Of a stretch of DNA of 64,000 bases, positions 44,954 through 58,199 are shown piece after piece. Positions within the stretch are counted from its first letter, which is position 1; every line of letters begins with the position of its first letter. Where the stretch lies: NCBI GenBank assembly GCA_026874595.1, contig CM049314.1, positions 36,933,229-36,997,228 of the forward strand, written 5' to 3'. Made by a program: the position numbers and the translations under genes. The stretch comes from Sipunculus nudus (lineage: Eukaryota; Annelida; Sipuncula; Golfingiida; Sipunculidae). Below the pieces are notes generated by a model that saw only the letters and a program-made list of their open reading frames with translations, was not told the DNA's origin and searched no databases.

Positions 44954-47900
44954 GTAGGACCTACTTTCTAGTGTAATGTAGTGTGAATCACATGTAACAA
45001 GTAACATTCAGGTTATTGTATGTAAAAAAACCATTATTTATTAATGTACATCTTCTTGAAAACTAAAACTTAACTGAGATTCCAATTAAAAAGTTAAAAC
45101 ATTTAATATTGATTTAAGAAAAATAAAAATTAAATCATCATCAATTGGCATTTATCAGATAATTCTGAAAAGTGAAAGTTTTATCCCTATCAGCAAAGGT
45201 ATAATTGAGAAAATGTTCTTTTATCAAAATAGGATTGAACAGATGTTTTAGTTTATTCAGCTTTTCCATGACAAAGCTGAAATAGATGCATGTCTGCCAA
45301 TCTGTGTTTCACACTGCATTTATTTTTTGTTGGTTCATTTGTTTTTGCAAAGCAGGACTCCCACCTCACTTTTGTCCATCTATGAACAGGGTCCGTAATT
45401 TCTTTTATTTTCCAGCATTCTGCTACATTTTCCTGTTTCCACCCTTCATAATTGTGTTTCTGATAAAACAGTCTTACTATTTAAAACATTCAGATCATTT
45501 TGCATACTAGTGGGCATGTTGGATGTCATGTAAAATGGCAAAATCAGGTTTACACTGAGTGAAAAGTGACTGAACAATGCATTTTTTTGCAGAAAGGCAA
45601 ATTTTTTTGCAGAAAGGCAAACCTGTATTGATGCCTTTCAATGTGAAAGGTGAAAAATTCCAAAGTATCATGATCCCTGTATGTTGTACCTGAAGGTGGT
45701 GACATTCAACAATTGTCACACAACAGCTCTGTGGCCATGCCTTGAAATGCCCTTTATTTTGGTCTTGAACTATCTCAAATACTTCCAAGTGTATCTTAAG
45801 GGGGAAATATTCCAATTTGCCCAAAATTCTGAGAAATTTATATTATTATGTCTGTAGCAGTACCATCTTTCAGACACTTCATGTCTTCAGTTGAAATCAC
45901 CCCTTGAAAATCTGTCCCTGACAAACTTGGCCAAAGTTGCACGGATCTGGGCAATATGCTATTGACAACCAATTATTGAAAACTGTGGTGTGTGGTGTCC
46001 TGCTGTACTCTGTTCCACCAATTCATGTCTGCCTGTTTCTGGAAAATTTTCTTTTATTTGTGTATAATTTATATGAAAATAATCCATAAAAATGATAGTC
46101 TAATATCGCATTGGAGAATTTGATCTCAAGTTTTCAATTTATTACATAATTGCTTTTCTTTCAATGTGTCAATGCTAAAAAAGCCATCTTTATTTAAACT
46201 GATTGTGAGCTAATATTACTTCCTCAAATCGGAAATTGTAAAATATGGATGTATTTGTTCGTTACCATGCAGTGAACTATACTGCCCTAAGTGAGGCTAA
46301 AATTTCTGATTTCTCAGGTTTAAATTGAAAGTACTGCTTCTGAAAAAAACAGAGAAAAATAGGTACTTCATTCCCATGATGGGTATTTGGTTCATGCTTA
46401 GGGTTCCCCATTCAACATGCCTTTATACAATGACATTTCCAGTTGAATAAAAAATATTCTAAAAAAAAAACAGGTAGACAAAGGTTGGTGGAAGTGTGAG
46501 AGTATAAATTGTTCAAAGCAAACAGAAAACTGTGATGTGGGAAATTTGAATATGCATGAAGGTATTTTGGACAATAGATGGCTCATCATAAAACAGGAAA
46601 AGCTGCATGTGGCATTCTGCAAGAAATGTTGAGCACAACAAGAAGATTGGGTGCACCAGCATGACGGAAGTGGATGAAGACTGTTCTCAACAGGTGTAAA
46701 CTATGTTATTTTCTGGGTCTTCTTCCATCAGTTAATTTAACAGTGAACTTTGTTTGTTTGTAGGATTTACCCCATACAATTGCCTGGGACAAGTTTTTCT
46801 ACAAATCCTCTATATAGTCATGGGCAGTTGTTTACTGTTGAAATTTGTAGGAAATCATGGCATAACAGGCTTCAACATAAGTGATTAATTTTTCAAAGTA
46901 ATTCCCATATCAGACAATAAAATCCACCTCCTACTTGCCCTTCATGAATTTTCACTTTATCTGCAAAAATCAGTTTTTGTAGACACAAAGTGTGTTCCAC
47001 ATGACTGGGTTTAACCTTTTATTGCAGGTGAGACAATAAACATGTTTAACTGTTTTTTGTCTGTTCAGTATTTGTACAGATAATGTACAGATAAATTAAT
47101 AAGTGGTTTAAGTTAAACAAGAACTATAAATGTTGACTGACTCACGTGCACCTCAGGGCAGATAGGAGGCAACTTTTGGTTGTCTTTGCACCATTTTCTA
47201 GAGCTTTTATGTGCCAAGGGTAATCAGTTAATGTTTCACCCTGCATAAGGTGGGAAGCATATGATGGAATATTTCATTGTAACAAGGAAAAAAACGTGCC
47301 AAAGATTTTGATTTTTCTTTAAGTATGTATTGAATCTAAAATATTTGAAGTATGTAAGTTAGGAAGAATCCATAGCCAGTTGATGCTGGGACATGAAATG
47401 TGAGGTAAAATCCACAACTGTATAATTAACAGCTCAAGGCAATTTGAGTAAAATTGTTCTTCTCCAGTAGCATGCAAGTTGCATGTTGTATTCATCTGCT
47501 GTGTCCATGTCAAATGGACCAGCATTGCATATTTTGCTCAGGTAATCATGTGCAAATTACAGATGTCATCAGGAACCTCACTTTGAAAGTCAATGCAGGG
47601 TTGTTACATTTATCATATGAGATTCAACAAAATATATTTGAAACAAAACACTATACAATATGATATCACATTTAAAAAATGGGCCCAGAGACCATGTTAA
47701 GTTGTCACCAACAGGTGTCGCTAGTGAGCTGAAAAAAAAGGAAAATTGCAGTGCAGGAGCTGCTGCTTGTTCATTTACAGAGGATAATTATTTGGATAAT
47801 ATTGTTTTAAATTAAATGGCTACTCATCCAGTAGACTCACCATTTATAACAGTACATCATTACACAATATGGACATTGTCACTGCAGTGTAATATAGGTG

Positions 47901-48739
47901 AACTTTAAACAGAAGACAAAATATTTTGTCTGAACTTAAGGGTATGTGGTACAGTTGGTACATTCCATCATTGTTTTAGTCTTTAATCCACTTTCATCTG
48001 AATATGTGAGTTCATGGGACCATGTGTGTGCCTGGCTTGTGTATGTAGCTTATATTGATCAGTGCTGCCATCTAGCAGATGGAAAGGGAACTATTTATTC
48101 AGTTAATTGCATCAGTTTTATGGTCAGACTCTTGTTTGCCAACATGTCTACAGGGACTGAAGTAAATGCTTTGTACCAGAAAATTGATTTGTATTCTCTC
48201 ACAATTCAGTTGCTTATAATCAATGAATAATGGTCTGAGAGGGACCACAAATCAGACTGTCAGATCATACTATTGTTAAAATGAAGATTAGAAATTGGAT
48301 ACATTTTGGTCAGAAACGGTTCTTGATTATCTTTATAAATAATGAATAATAAAGGTATTTTTAGTCAACATGTAGGTCTTGTAAAGGTATGGGTGGTCAT
48401 TAAAGCACTTGCCATGGTAGGAATAAAGCTTGGGTACTGGACAAATATTCATACAGATTATACTCATATTGATTATTTTCATTGATTTCATAGATTTAGT
48501 TTATTGTTATTGCTAAATAAATTAGAAATATTTTGACTGTCATGTTTCCATACAATTTTGATAAATATACTAAACATTTATGTCACATGTTGTCGTAAAC
48601 AGCAGCTGATAAAGATTGCAATTACTGAATGACACAGATCCCTTTGAAAGACATTAAAAGTAACTGTCCACATGTGTCTGCAGACAGTGAATGGGTAAAA
48701 TGAACTAACCCAAACTAGCTTGTGTTGGTATTAATTGTA
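44954..48739. other. Intron or flank after PCCB exon 8, no gene seen
   Basis: Only short open frames, none matching the missing PCCB exons or another family. A 19-base tandem duplication (TTTTTTTGCAGAAAGGCAA) lies at about 45581-45618. Confidence 0.5.
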
Positions 48740-48781
48740 TCCGCCAAAACGAAGTTTTGCGGATACTATGTTTTTGACCGG

Positions 48782-48784
48782 GTT

Positions 48785-48818
<34 letters not shown>

Positions 48819-48821
48819 GTT
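48782..48821 (+). repeat. (CCG)n microsatellite
   Basis: About 11 CCG units just inside the left end of the Helitron-like element. The related element at 51523 also has a CCG-rich run at the same place. Confidence 0.95.
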
Positions 48822-48970
48822 CGTTTCCGGAGAACTCCTCTGAGACTACTGGACAGATTTTTCCGAAACTTACACAAATTATCGGGTCACATGTGAACTG
48901 GTGCCTAACCAAGTGACCTTGACCTCTGACCTTTCGTCTCTGCCCAGCGTCCGTTTGTGCGTCTGTTTAC

Positions 48971-50095
48971 ACACATAAACCCATATATCTCGGGAACCGT
49001 TTGACCGATCCGGAAAATTTTTTTACACAAATGTAGCCCTGGGATAGCTTTATAACATACACAACAAAAGGTGGCGCCACCTGCAACCATGTTTGCACAG
49101 TGTCCATCTGTTCATCTGCCTGGAGTTAAAATCACTCATATCTCTGCAGTGGTTTGACTAATTCACCTAAAATTTGGCATGCATATACATCCTAGATAGC
49201 TTTCTCAATTTTATGACAGGTGGCGCCACCTACATTCACGTTAACGCTCCACACATAAACCCATATATCTCGGGAACCGTTTGACCGATCCGGAAAAAAA
49301 TTTTACACAAATGTAGCCCTGGGATAGCTTTATAACATACACAACAAAAGGTGGCGCCACCTGCAACCATGTTTGCACGGTGTCCATTTGTTCATCTGCC
49401 TGGGGTTAAAATCACTCATATCTCTGCAGTGGTTTGACTAATTCACCTAAAAATCGGCATGCATATACATCCTAGATAGCTTTCTTGATTTTATGACAGG
49501 TGGCGCCACCTTCATTCACGTTAACGCTCCACACATAAACCCATATATCTCGGGAACCGTTTGACCGATCCGGAAAAAAATTTTACACAAATGTAGCCCT
49601 GGGATAGCTTTATAACATACACAACAAAAGATGGCGCCACCTGCAACCATGTTTGCACAGTGTCCATTAGTTCATCTGCCTGGGGTTAAAATCACTCATA
49701 TCTCTGCAGTGGTTTGACTAATTCACCTAAAATTCGGCATGCGTATACATCCTAGATAGCTTCCTTGATTTTATGACAGGTGGCGCCACCTACATTCATG
49801 TTAACGCTGCAGACATCCAAGCTCATATCTCGGGAACCGTTTGACCGATCCGGAAAAAAATTTAACACAAATGTAGCCCTGGGATAGCTTTATAACATAC
49901 ACAACAAAAGGTGGCGCCACCTGCAACCATGTTTGCACAGCGTCCATCTGTTTGTCTGCTGTGGGATAAAATCACTCATATCTCTGCAGTGGTTTGACTT
50001 TTCCACTTGAAATTTTGCATGTGTATATATCTTGGATAGTTTCTCGTTCAAATAACAGGTGGCGCCACCTACAATCATGTTTATGTGGCAGAGAT
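48971..50095 (+). repeat. 280-bp dimeric tandem repeat
   Basis: The ACACATAAAC block starts at 48971, 49251 and 49531, and the CGGGAACCGT block shows a fourth unit at 49831, always 280 bp apart. Each unit is itself two related halves of about 131 and 149 bp, each ending in the perfect palindrome GGTGGCGCCACC (one copy is GATGGCGCCACC). Confidence 0.95.
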
Positions 50096-51522
50096 CCAAT
50101 ACTAATATTTTACATATGTAACTTTATATCCCCTTGCCACTCAATCCATGCCTCACTTCACCCTTCCTTCTCTGATTTTGGCGGATACACGTAGTCGCTT
50201 GTCGACTACCCGTATTCTAGTTTTCTCTTTTTGTAATTAACAGGCTTGGAATCAATTGGTTGTGGCAGGTTTCTGTGCTCTCAAGTCAATGCCCCCGGTT
50301 TACCTTTGAAAAGAGATGCTCTTTTTCACAGTAGCTCATTATTTGTAAGAAGAAACTTCCGCTTTTTAAGATTGAAGATTTCAGCTTTGTGGTTTTGAAT
50401 GGTGATGTGTCAGTCTAAAGTGTCTGATATTATGGGTTTTGTCTGTACACTTTATGCACAGATATTGGAATAATAAAAAAAATATTGTGGTTATTTATGC
50501 ACCAGAGAGATAATTTCAGTGGTTTAGTGGAAATTACAGAAATCATACTGGAAATTTATCCACCAGGGTGGATATCTGTTATTCATTAGACATTCAATTC
50601 CCCCAGTTCAGGCAGGTTTCATCATTCCCCTTATGTGATGTTTGAACTGGGTAACTTGAGTTTCAGTATCCACTTAGGTGTGCCTGAACCATTGAGACAT
50701 GTCCCAGCTCGGGGTTTGATTTTTACAGGCTGTTGGGGTGTCCTTTGTTTGTATGCATGACAACACCCTGAGGGCAATGTCTCCTGCAAGGTATCATTGT
50801 TTGAGAAGGGTATGAGCTGGCTGGCCAGGGTGTGCTGGCACAGCTCTTGCTTGCTTACTGCTTCCTCGCTATTGATTATTCAGTCTGAGCAGACTTGATT
50901 TACCTGCTGGTGACACTGTAGATTGATTGTATTAGGTCAGGCTTAGATACAGCTCATGTTAGGAATAAATTAACTGTACAAGATCCTTGTATATATCTGT
51001 GTCTCGTTCATCCAAAAAATTGTTTATCTGAAAATCAATGCAGCCAGGGAAGTGAACAACATTCATTGCCTCAACTGACCACTAAAAGACCTTTACTTTA
51101 GCACATATCATTTGGTATTAAATGACGGATGCATGCATGCACATAAGAAAAATAAATCTTCTGTTTTTTTTTTAAACTTTAGTTCAGAAGAACCTGTGAT
51201 TACAATAATATCTTCATTCTTGCCGTCCTAAACATTAAGGGCCAGAGTCTCTGGTCTCAATCAGTGGAACCCCACAGTTGCAACCACCCCACAATTATGA
51301 CTGCTTTTCTTGGTCCGGAATATTTGATTCAGGTAACAGAATTTCATAAATATGACCATCTCTAAATCACGACCATTTTGATTGGTCCTAAGGGGGTCCT
51401 GATTGTGGGTAACCACTTTAATGTAAATATTCATATATTTTTTCATCTAACAGAATGTAAGTTCTTAGAGTTTAAAATATTATTATTCGTCAATACTTGG
51501 ATCTCTCCACTGCATTATTGTA

Positions 51523-52575
51523 TCGCCAGACATAGTCTGGAGATACTATGGTTTAGGCACGGTCGCGCCGCCTCCGCCGCCGCCGCAGAGATTTCTTTTG
51601 GACACAATAACTCAAAAAATATTTCAAGGATCTTTTTCAAACTTGACACATTTATAGATATAGGTGAGAGGACGAAGCCTATTTAAAATGGGGTCATGAC
51701 CTCAACTAGGAGAGTGACCTTGACCTTGAATAGATCCATTTTTGGGGAAAATCACACAAATTCTTAAATATCTCAAGAAATCTTTCATGGATTTATCCAA
51801 AAATCAAGTTGGACAAAGATCTTGGATAGTGATGTCATGTACCGGAAACTGGTGGTGCCACCTAGTATCCTTTTCTTGTTTTTGTGCCGTTTAATACCCC
51901 CATCATTGCCACTTGACAGTACTTTTAGCATCACAAGTCAAAAACTGATTGACAGATTTCTTTAATATTATGCATGTACATAGGTATGGGTTATGGGATG
52001 ATGTATATTAAAATTGGGGTCATGACCTTTCCTTTGAGAGTGGCTTTGACCTTGAATATTACCATATATGGTGAAAATCACATAAAATCATGAATATCTT
52101 AAAAAGGGATGCATGGATTGGTCCAAAAATCAAGTTGACGGAAGATCTTGGATAGTTTTGTCTTTTGCAGAAGATAGGTGGCGCCACCTGTTGTCCTTTT
52201 CTTGTTTTTTGCGCCTTTGAATACCCCATCATTGCCACTTGACAGTATATACTGTGAGCATTATAAGTCAAACAGTAATGGACAGATTTCTTTCATGTTA
52301 TGCATGTATATAGATATGGTTTATGGAATAAGGTATATTTAATTTTAAATTTAATTTTAAAATTTAATTTAATTTAAATTATTTTTTTTTTAATTTAATT
52401 TTTTTTTCAAATGTTGGATATTTTGGAATGCAGTTTATTGATTTGGGGTCATGACCGTGACTATGAGAGTGACCTTGACCTTGAATATTCCCATATTTGG
52501 TGAAAAACATAAAATCATGAATATCTTAAAAAGGGCCACTTGACAGCACTGTGAGCATTATAAGTCACATAACTT
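51523..52575 (+). mobile_element. Truncated relative of the Helitron-like element
   Basis: The left tip A|TCGCCAGAC with fold-back GTATCGCCAGAC/GTCTGGAGATAC (51520-51546), then TATGGTTT and a CCG-rich run, mirrors 48737-48820. The interior has two units of about 326 bp and a partial third, each with GTGACCTTGACCTTGAAT, and GGTGGCGCCACC at 52176-52187. No hairpin plus CTAG right end was found. Confidence 0.65.
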
Positions 52576-53103
52576 GACACAGAAGAATGCATATTTTACA
52601 CAAAAGTGGAGAAATGGAATATAAGAGCAAACTTGCATATGATATCCTAAAATTGATCACAAACCTGTAGACGAATCTGACTACCCAGCATCTCCATATA
52701 TAATTCAATATCAACATTGCATTAATATGTGCCACAGCATGGCAGTCTGCCACTAACTTAAGATAAATGTTTTAGTGGTGCTCTCACAGCAAATATATAT
52801 ATACACATATATATATACATATTTTTTTCTCCTCAAAATTACAGTGGTTTAGATTAATTAACAGGTAGTGCTAAAACCAAGTACCTTTAAAGTGATTTGA
52901 TAATTAGAAAATGTATATTTTGGATGGGAGTGGAACACTTTAATAGTATGAAAAATGTTGATAAACCTGATAGGTCACATATTTATCATAGTGAATTAGT
53001 GAAAAACAAGAATGCAGTAGTATATCAGTAATTAAAACAGTATCCACACATCTGTTGACTGTTTAGATACTTCAATACAATTATGCTGACTATTATATTG
53101 TGA

Positions 53104-53395
53104 CATGGGGGCAGTGCTGTAATGGTTAAGGTGTGAAGCTGAGCATGATCCAGAGGTCATGAGTTTTGAATCCCAGTCAGACCCCCACTGTACCAAGACT
53201 CATAGGCAAGGTCCCAACCGCAAGCGTGCCTCTGTCCACCCAAAAGAAGAAAATCAAATACTGAGAAGGTAACCTGGAATGGACTAGCATCCCATCCTGG
53301 AGGAGTTTAACTCCTAAATCACTTCACGCTTCAGAAACTGAGATTTGTACCAGCCTGACGAGCCATAAGGCTTGGGTGTAAAAGCCTAACAGACT
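53104..53395 (+). mobile_element. Probable tRNA-derived SINE
   Basis: A-box-like TGTAATGGTTAAGG and B-box-like GAGTTTTGAATCCC about 40 bases apart are followed by a body with AATGGACTAGCATCCCATCC and GAGCCATAAGGCTTGGG. The target duplication is unclear. Confidence 0.65.
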
Positions 53396-53399
53396 TTTC

Positions 53400-56300
53400 C
53401 TTACTTTAGTATATAGTGACACCTTCATGTATCAGGCAGATTAACTTTTTTCCCAAAGACCAGATTTATGTTCGTGTTAACAAATGACCAGTCTAATAAT
53501 GCAAAATAACAAAGAGATTCAAGCAAACATGGACTCATCTATATACAGCAATTTATCCTAGTGACATACTTTTTATAAAAAAAAGTGAGATATCCATTTA
53601 TGTTTAAAAAGATCATTTATTGGAATTACAGACAGATTGGTAACCTGAAAAAAGGAATGCTGAATATCATATTCAACAGCAAACTCTGAATATTCATATT
53701 CTTCATCCATATTCAAGAAGCCATGTTAGCCATTAAAAAGACTACTGGCCAGTTAGCACACAGCTACTGGCATATTCGCATAGAAAACCAAAATATATTA
53801 TCTGTCCACATTTGTCTTCATTACTGAGCAACAAACATAACTGTTGTTGATAATCAGGACCAGACAAAAACAGACAAATGTAACATTGATTAATATTTTG
53901 AGACAGCAGGTGGGAATGACTTGACAATTCCACCTGCTCATCAGTATAATTAAGGTGCTTAAAAATAACTAGAAATATGCATTTTCAGGAATGCAGGCCT
54001 CAGACATGTGGGGGTCCCTTAATGTTGGATGCTCTACAAAATGTGTTTCCATTCTCTTATTCGCCCCTTATTCCAAGGTTCATTTGTGCATATATGAGTG
54101 TACATTTGAGAATGTTACCGGTACTTTAGTTCTTCCTTGACCCTGATCATGAGGCGGATCCACGCCAAAATCTAATTGCTTCATCCAGGGCCCATTCACA
54201 AACTTTCCAGAAAATTTCATGATATTCAGTTCATGATTTCATAAGTTACTTTAATTTTGAACAATCACACGCACACACACACAAAGAGTGTTTTAGTAAA
54301 AATATTTCTTTATTACTTATTACAACTTTCTTCATGGTCAGTCAGCTGTGTCAGAAGGACACCTCTGTTATCATCAAATCTGAAACAAAATGTACCAGTA
54401 TGGTGACATATGACATATCAGTTAAATAAAAAATATAGGTTTACAGTATACTGTAAATTGAATGCTAAGATATTTACAATACAATTTCTCAGCAAATTTC
54501 ATGCATATTTAATGAGGTCACAAGATATGTGTTGGGTGTTTTATGCACCATATGCAGTGCTTTTGTTCACTCAAGGTAGATTGTTTGTCACATGGCAGGA
54601 CATTTACATAATTTATTTGACATATCACAGTTGATGTCATAAACCCATTTCTAGGGAAACAGTCATCAGTGGCAGCATATCTTTACAAAACATGAAGTGG
54701 CAAGTTGCCCAGTCAGTTTAGTGCTATTGATGTGTCATGGAGAAAAAGCACTCCTGTATACATAGATACGTGGAATGTCTGTTTTGTTAAACAAATAATA
54801 CAGGGAATCAATATACATTCTGCCAGACCATAGGCCTTATAAACCATTTCCATCATCGAGTTATTTGATAACTTTGGGCAGAAGGAAGATGTCTTTAATA
54901 TTAGAAGATATAAAAAATATGATTGGATATTTTCATTTTCTTAGTAAAATAAGTAAAATCCATGAGAGCAAATAATGTCACTCTGAATTTGCAGATACCA
55001 TAGAGAGCTATGTTTAAGACTGTTTGGAAGTGAATGGTGATATACCATTAAAATGAAGAAGGGCTGTTCAAACCAGATACAGGAAAACAGGTGTAACACA
55101 GGTGTTGAACAAAATGGAACCAGTCTCACTTTGGTAGTACATAAAACTATCATTTTCACATTGGGTGCAGTTCTGACATCCCTAAGTATGGTAAAGCATG
55201 AACCCATATAAGAAAAAAAATTTAATTGCGGTTGCATCTTCACACACCCACACACACACATGTACAAAAAGCTCGAGAAAAACATTTTTGTTTTCCTGAT
55301 ATATTAATTCAAATGGCATAAATGAACAAGTAGTATGAAAATATTTTTTTAGATTAGATCATTGTCTCCCAGAAAGTCAGTATTACTTTTACAGTCAGAG
55401 GTATTGTGACAATGTCCATCATGTATAATAAGACAAAAATAATTGTGAGTGGATTATTCCTCGTGTTAATTCATCCAGCCAGCTGATTCATTCAGTCAGC
55501 AGGTTTACTGGCAGGTTTAATTAGTTTTCAGCTGTTGGAGTTTTATCTTGAATGTGGTTTGTCTGATTGACTAGGCTGTGGGCTACATGCTTTCCTGACA
55601 AGCACTGATGCCTTTTATTTATAACGAACACTTGCTTTCCTGTTGCTGCAACACCCATTCCATTTGGAAGAATCAGATTTGGTATTTCTTTTGTTGAAAC
55701 CTGAGCTGAGTAGTTTTTCTTGTACATTTAATTGGAATCTTTTAGAACACAGAACAATGTTTCATTGACGTTGCATGATTAGTCATCTTCGTGTAAATCA
55801 AAACTTTAGAGTTTGTCGTTAGTAATCTAGATATGCAAACTATAGCAGATTACATGACTGATATTGTGGGCAATTTTTACATGCCTTCAACATAATATAC
55901 GGAATACATCTTAATTTTCTGATGTTATTGTATATTATTATATACTTTCTGATGTAATAGTATGATATGGTAAACTTTCTGATATTATAGTGTAATATTG
56001 TATACAGTGTATCAAACTACAAAAGAGGGCATTTGATTTCAAGAAAATCTCAAAGATAATTCTGTTGGTTTCCCAAAAGCAAGGACCATATATACACTTA
56101 TATTTCTAATTCAGTTTGTTACTTTGCATACGGTAGGTTTTATCGTGAGCATGCTAAAAGAAGGGCACATATAAAGATTTAATGAAGATGAAAAGAGGTT
56201 TAGAATTTTGGGATGATTTCTTGCATAAAAACTTATAAATAATATCAGGAAGGCAATAATGTTAGTATCATCCTATGATATGATGCCATTCACTCACATC

Positions 56301-57300
56301 TTGATTTAGTAAGCTCACAGTGTTACTAACAGGCCGTGACCTTTACACTTTTAATTATAACAGTTAAAGAAGAAAGGAAGAGAATCTGAGATTCCAAGCA
56401 GCAAAGCTCTAAATAGATATCCCACAGTGGGAGAAAAAAAATCCTAAGTCTGCATCCAAGACCCAAGATGAAACCACAATGGCAAAGGATCCATCTTAAT
56501 TGCTAATTCCTTGGAATACAGATCATTCTGGCCCTTTTTTGAAACATTAATCATGGAAACAATAACAGTCGACACACAAACACAGATTAAACGTAATATC
56601 CTTAGTTTTAGTTATTAAATTTAATTGAAGTGCCATTGACATGAAGGTTGCATTATGACCATACACCATTATTTCTAATCTTAATACTCCTCGAACCAGT
56701 TTCTCCAAGATGAATGTTCCTTAGACAAAGGTCTGCAAACCTTTTATGAAACCTTGTTAATTTGAACTGTCTCACAAGGCTTATGAATAGGTGGATGTTA
56801 GATTAGAAGGTCTGTGGAGACCCAGTTCCTCTTGCACTGTGGGACAGCTGATTAGGTTGCGACGGGCAAGAGGGTCGTCGAGGTGATAACCATGTACAGA
56901 TTGATGGACAGGAACATGGTCGCCACAGATTTTGATCGGCTCCCACTGCATAATGGTAAAAATGAAATTGATGGCAGTGAAGTTGCTGCAGGCTTGTGAG
57001 GCTATCGTGCTCCTCCTGTGAAATGAATGCTGATTTAATTTATCTTGTTTACTTTTGTGATATTATCAGAGTTGAATGTCAATATGTTATTCTAGTTTGC
57101 CACATGTAAGATTTAGATGGAAAAGATGAAAAGCCATGAGTCATACACTCTTTGATTGATGAGCATCACGTAGAAGAGAGGAACCCGGATTAAATCACCT
57201 CTAAAGATTTATAAATTAATCTCCTTATTTCTTTGATGGTTTTCAGTTTCATGTCTTCTATACTCCTTTCCAACACAACTGTCCACCATTTTACTTTTGA
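53400..57300. other. No gene recognised
   Basis: AT-rich, short unrelated open frames and two short CA runs (about 54268 and 55245). A somewhat GC-richer stretch at 56800-57020 stands out, but I could not assign it. Confidence 0.4.
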
Positions 57301-57304
57301 CGTA

Positions 57305-57477
57305 CAGTAAAATCTTGAAATTACAACCACCAATGGGACCTCAAAGTGGTTGCATTTTCAAGGTGGTCTTCTAAGTGATGTCTTTTATAAAAACAAAAAC
57401 AGGACCATGAACAAGTGGTCAATTATTTTAAGGTGGTCACCTAACAGAGGTGGTCGTAATTAGCCAAAATTTTACTG
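57305..57477. mobile_element. 173-bp mariner-type MITE
   Basis: The inverted ends CAGTAAAATCTTG and CAGTAAAATTTTG lead into ATTACAACCACC / ATTACGACCACC, flanked by TA at 57303-57304 and 57478-57479. Confidence 0.88.
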
Positions 57478-58199
57478 TATAAACTCAGATATTTAATTTA
57501 GTAGGCAACTATATAATCAGTGATTTTCAGCTGAAAAATCTGATTCAGCAGTTGTGAAATTATTGTGTTGGTTTGCAGGAATAGTTATTTGAATCTTAAT
57601 TTGATTTAAATTAAAATGTAGCATATTCAGAGGTTCAGTATACCTTCCTTGAATGAGGTCCTGTTTATAATGTTGTGCTTTCCCCTTTTTATTGAATGCT
57701 TAGTAAATAGTATAAAATAGTAAAAAAAAGTATAGTATAAAATAGTATCTGCTTCTGGCCAGCATTATGATTGAAATAAATATTCTTGAGTATATTACTT
57801 ACTTGCCAAAGGACAAAGATGAGGTTGAACATGAAATGTTCATATTTAATACTTTAGGAAACCTAGTTTCACATAGTTAAAACTAAGTATCAAGCAGCTA
57901 ATTACCGACATTGCAGACTTTCGTCTTCCATTCTTGTTTTCCACCAAATATCTCCCCACAGCTGTTATTTGTTTATATACCTTCCCTCATCACAACCTTG
58001 AAAATTAGGTCAAGGCCAAGAATATCAATCTGTCTTCTTTGACTATTACTCTGTCCAAAGGTCAGTTTTGATAAGTCAGCCTTACATTGTAGATCTAGTA
58101 CAAACATAAGAAGAAGAAAAAACTAGTGGCCCATTAGCCATGATGGTTAATTTGAAATATAGGTGATCGATGCATGTATTAATGATTGATGTTATGATA

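Larger units (their letters stand above)
48740..50220 (+). mobile_element. Non-autonomous Helitron-like element with internal satellite
   Basis: The left end is A|TCCGCC and the right end CTAG|T, the insertion pattern of Helitrons (between A and T). A 7-bp hairpin GTAGTCG/CGACTAC (50191-50209) sits 7 bases before CTAG. The left tip GTATCCGCCAAAAC folds with GTTTTGCGGATAC (48754-48766) and recurs inverted as TTTTGGCGGATAC at 50176-50188, an asymmetric terminal inverted repeat as in Helentron/Helitron2 types. The interior is a (CCG)n run and four 280-bp tandem units. No Rep/helicase. Confidence 0.8.

Noticed and set aside
45286-48230. Several 60-105 codon frames after PCCB exon 8 as possible missing PCCB exons or nested genes
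   Set aside because: None shows PCCB motifs, known domains or paired splice sites. They look like chance frames in intronic DNA.
48971-50095. CRISPR-like regularly spaced repeats
   Set aside because: The units are 280-bp contiguous satellite repeats without unique spacers, in a eukaryotic genome and inside a transposon.
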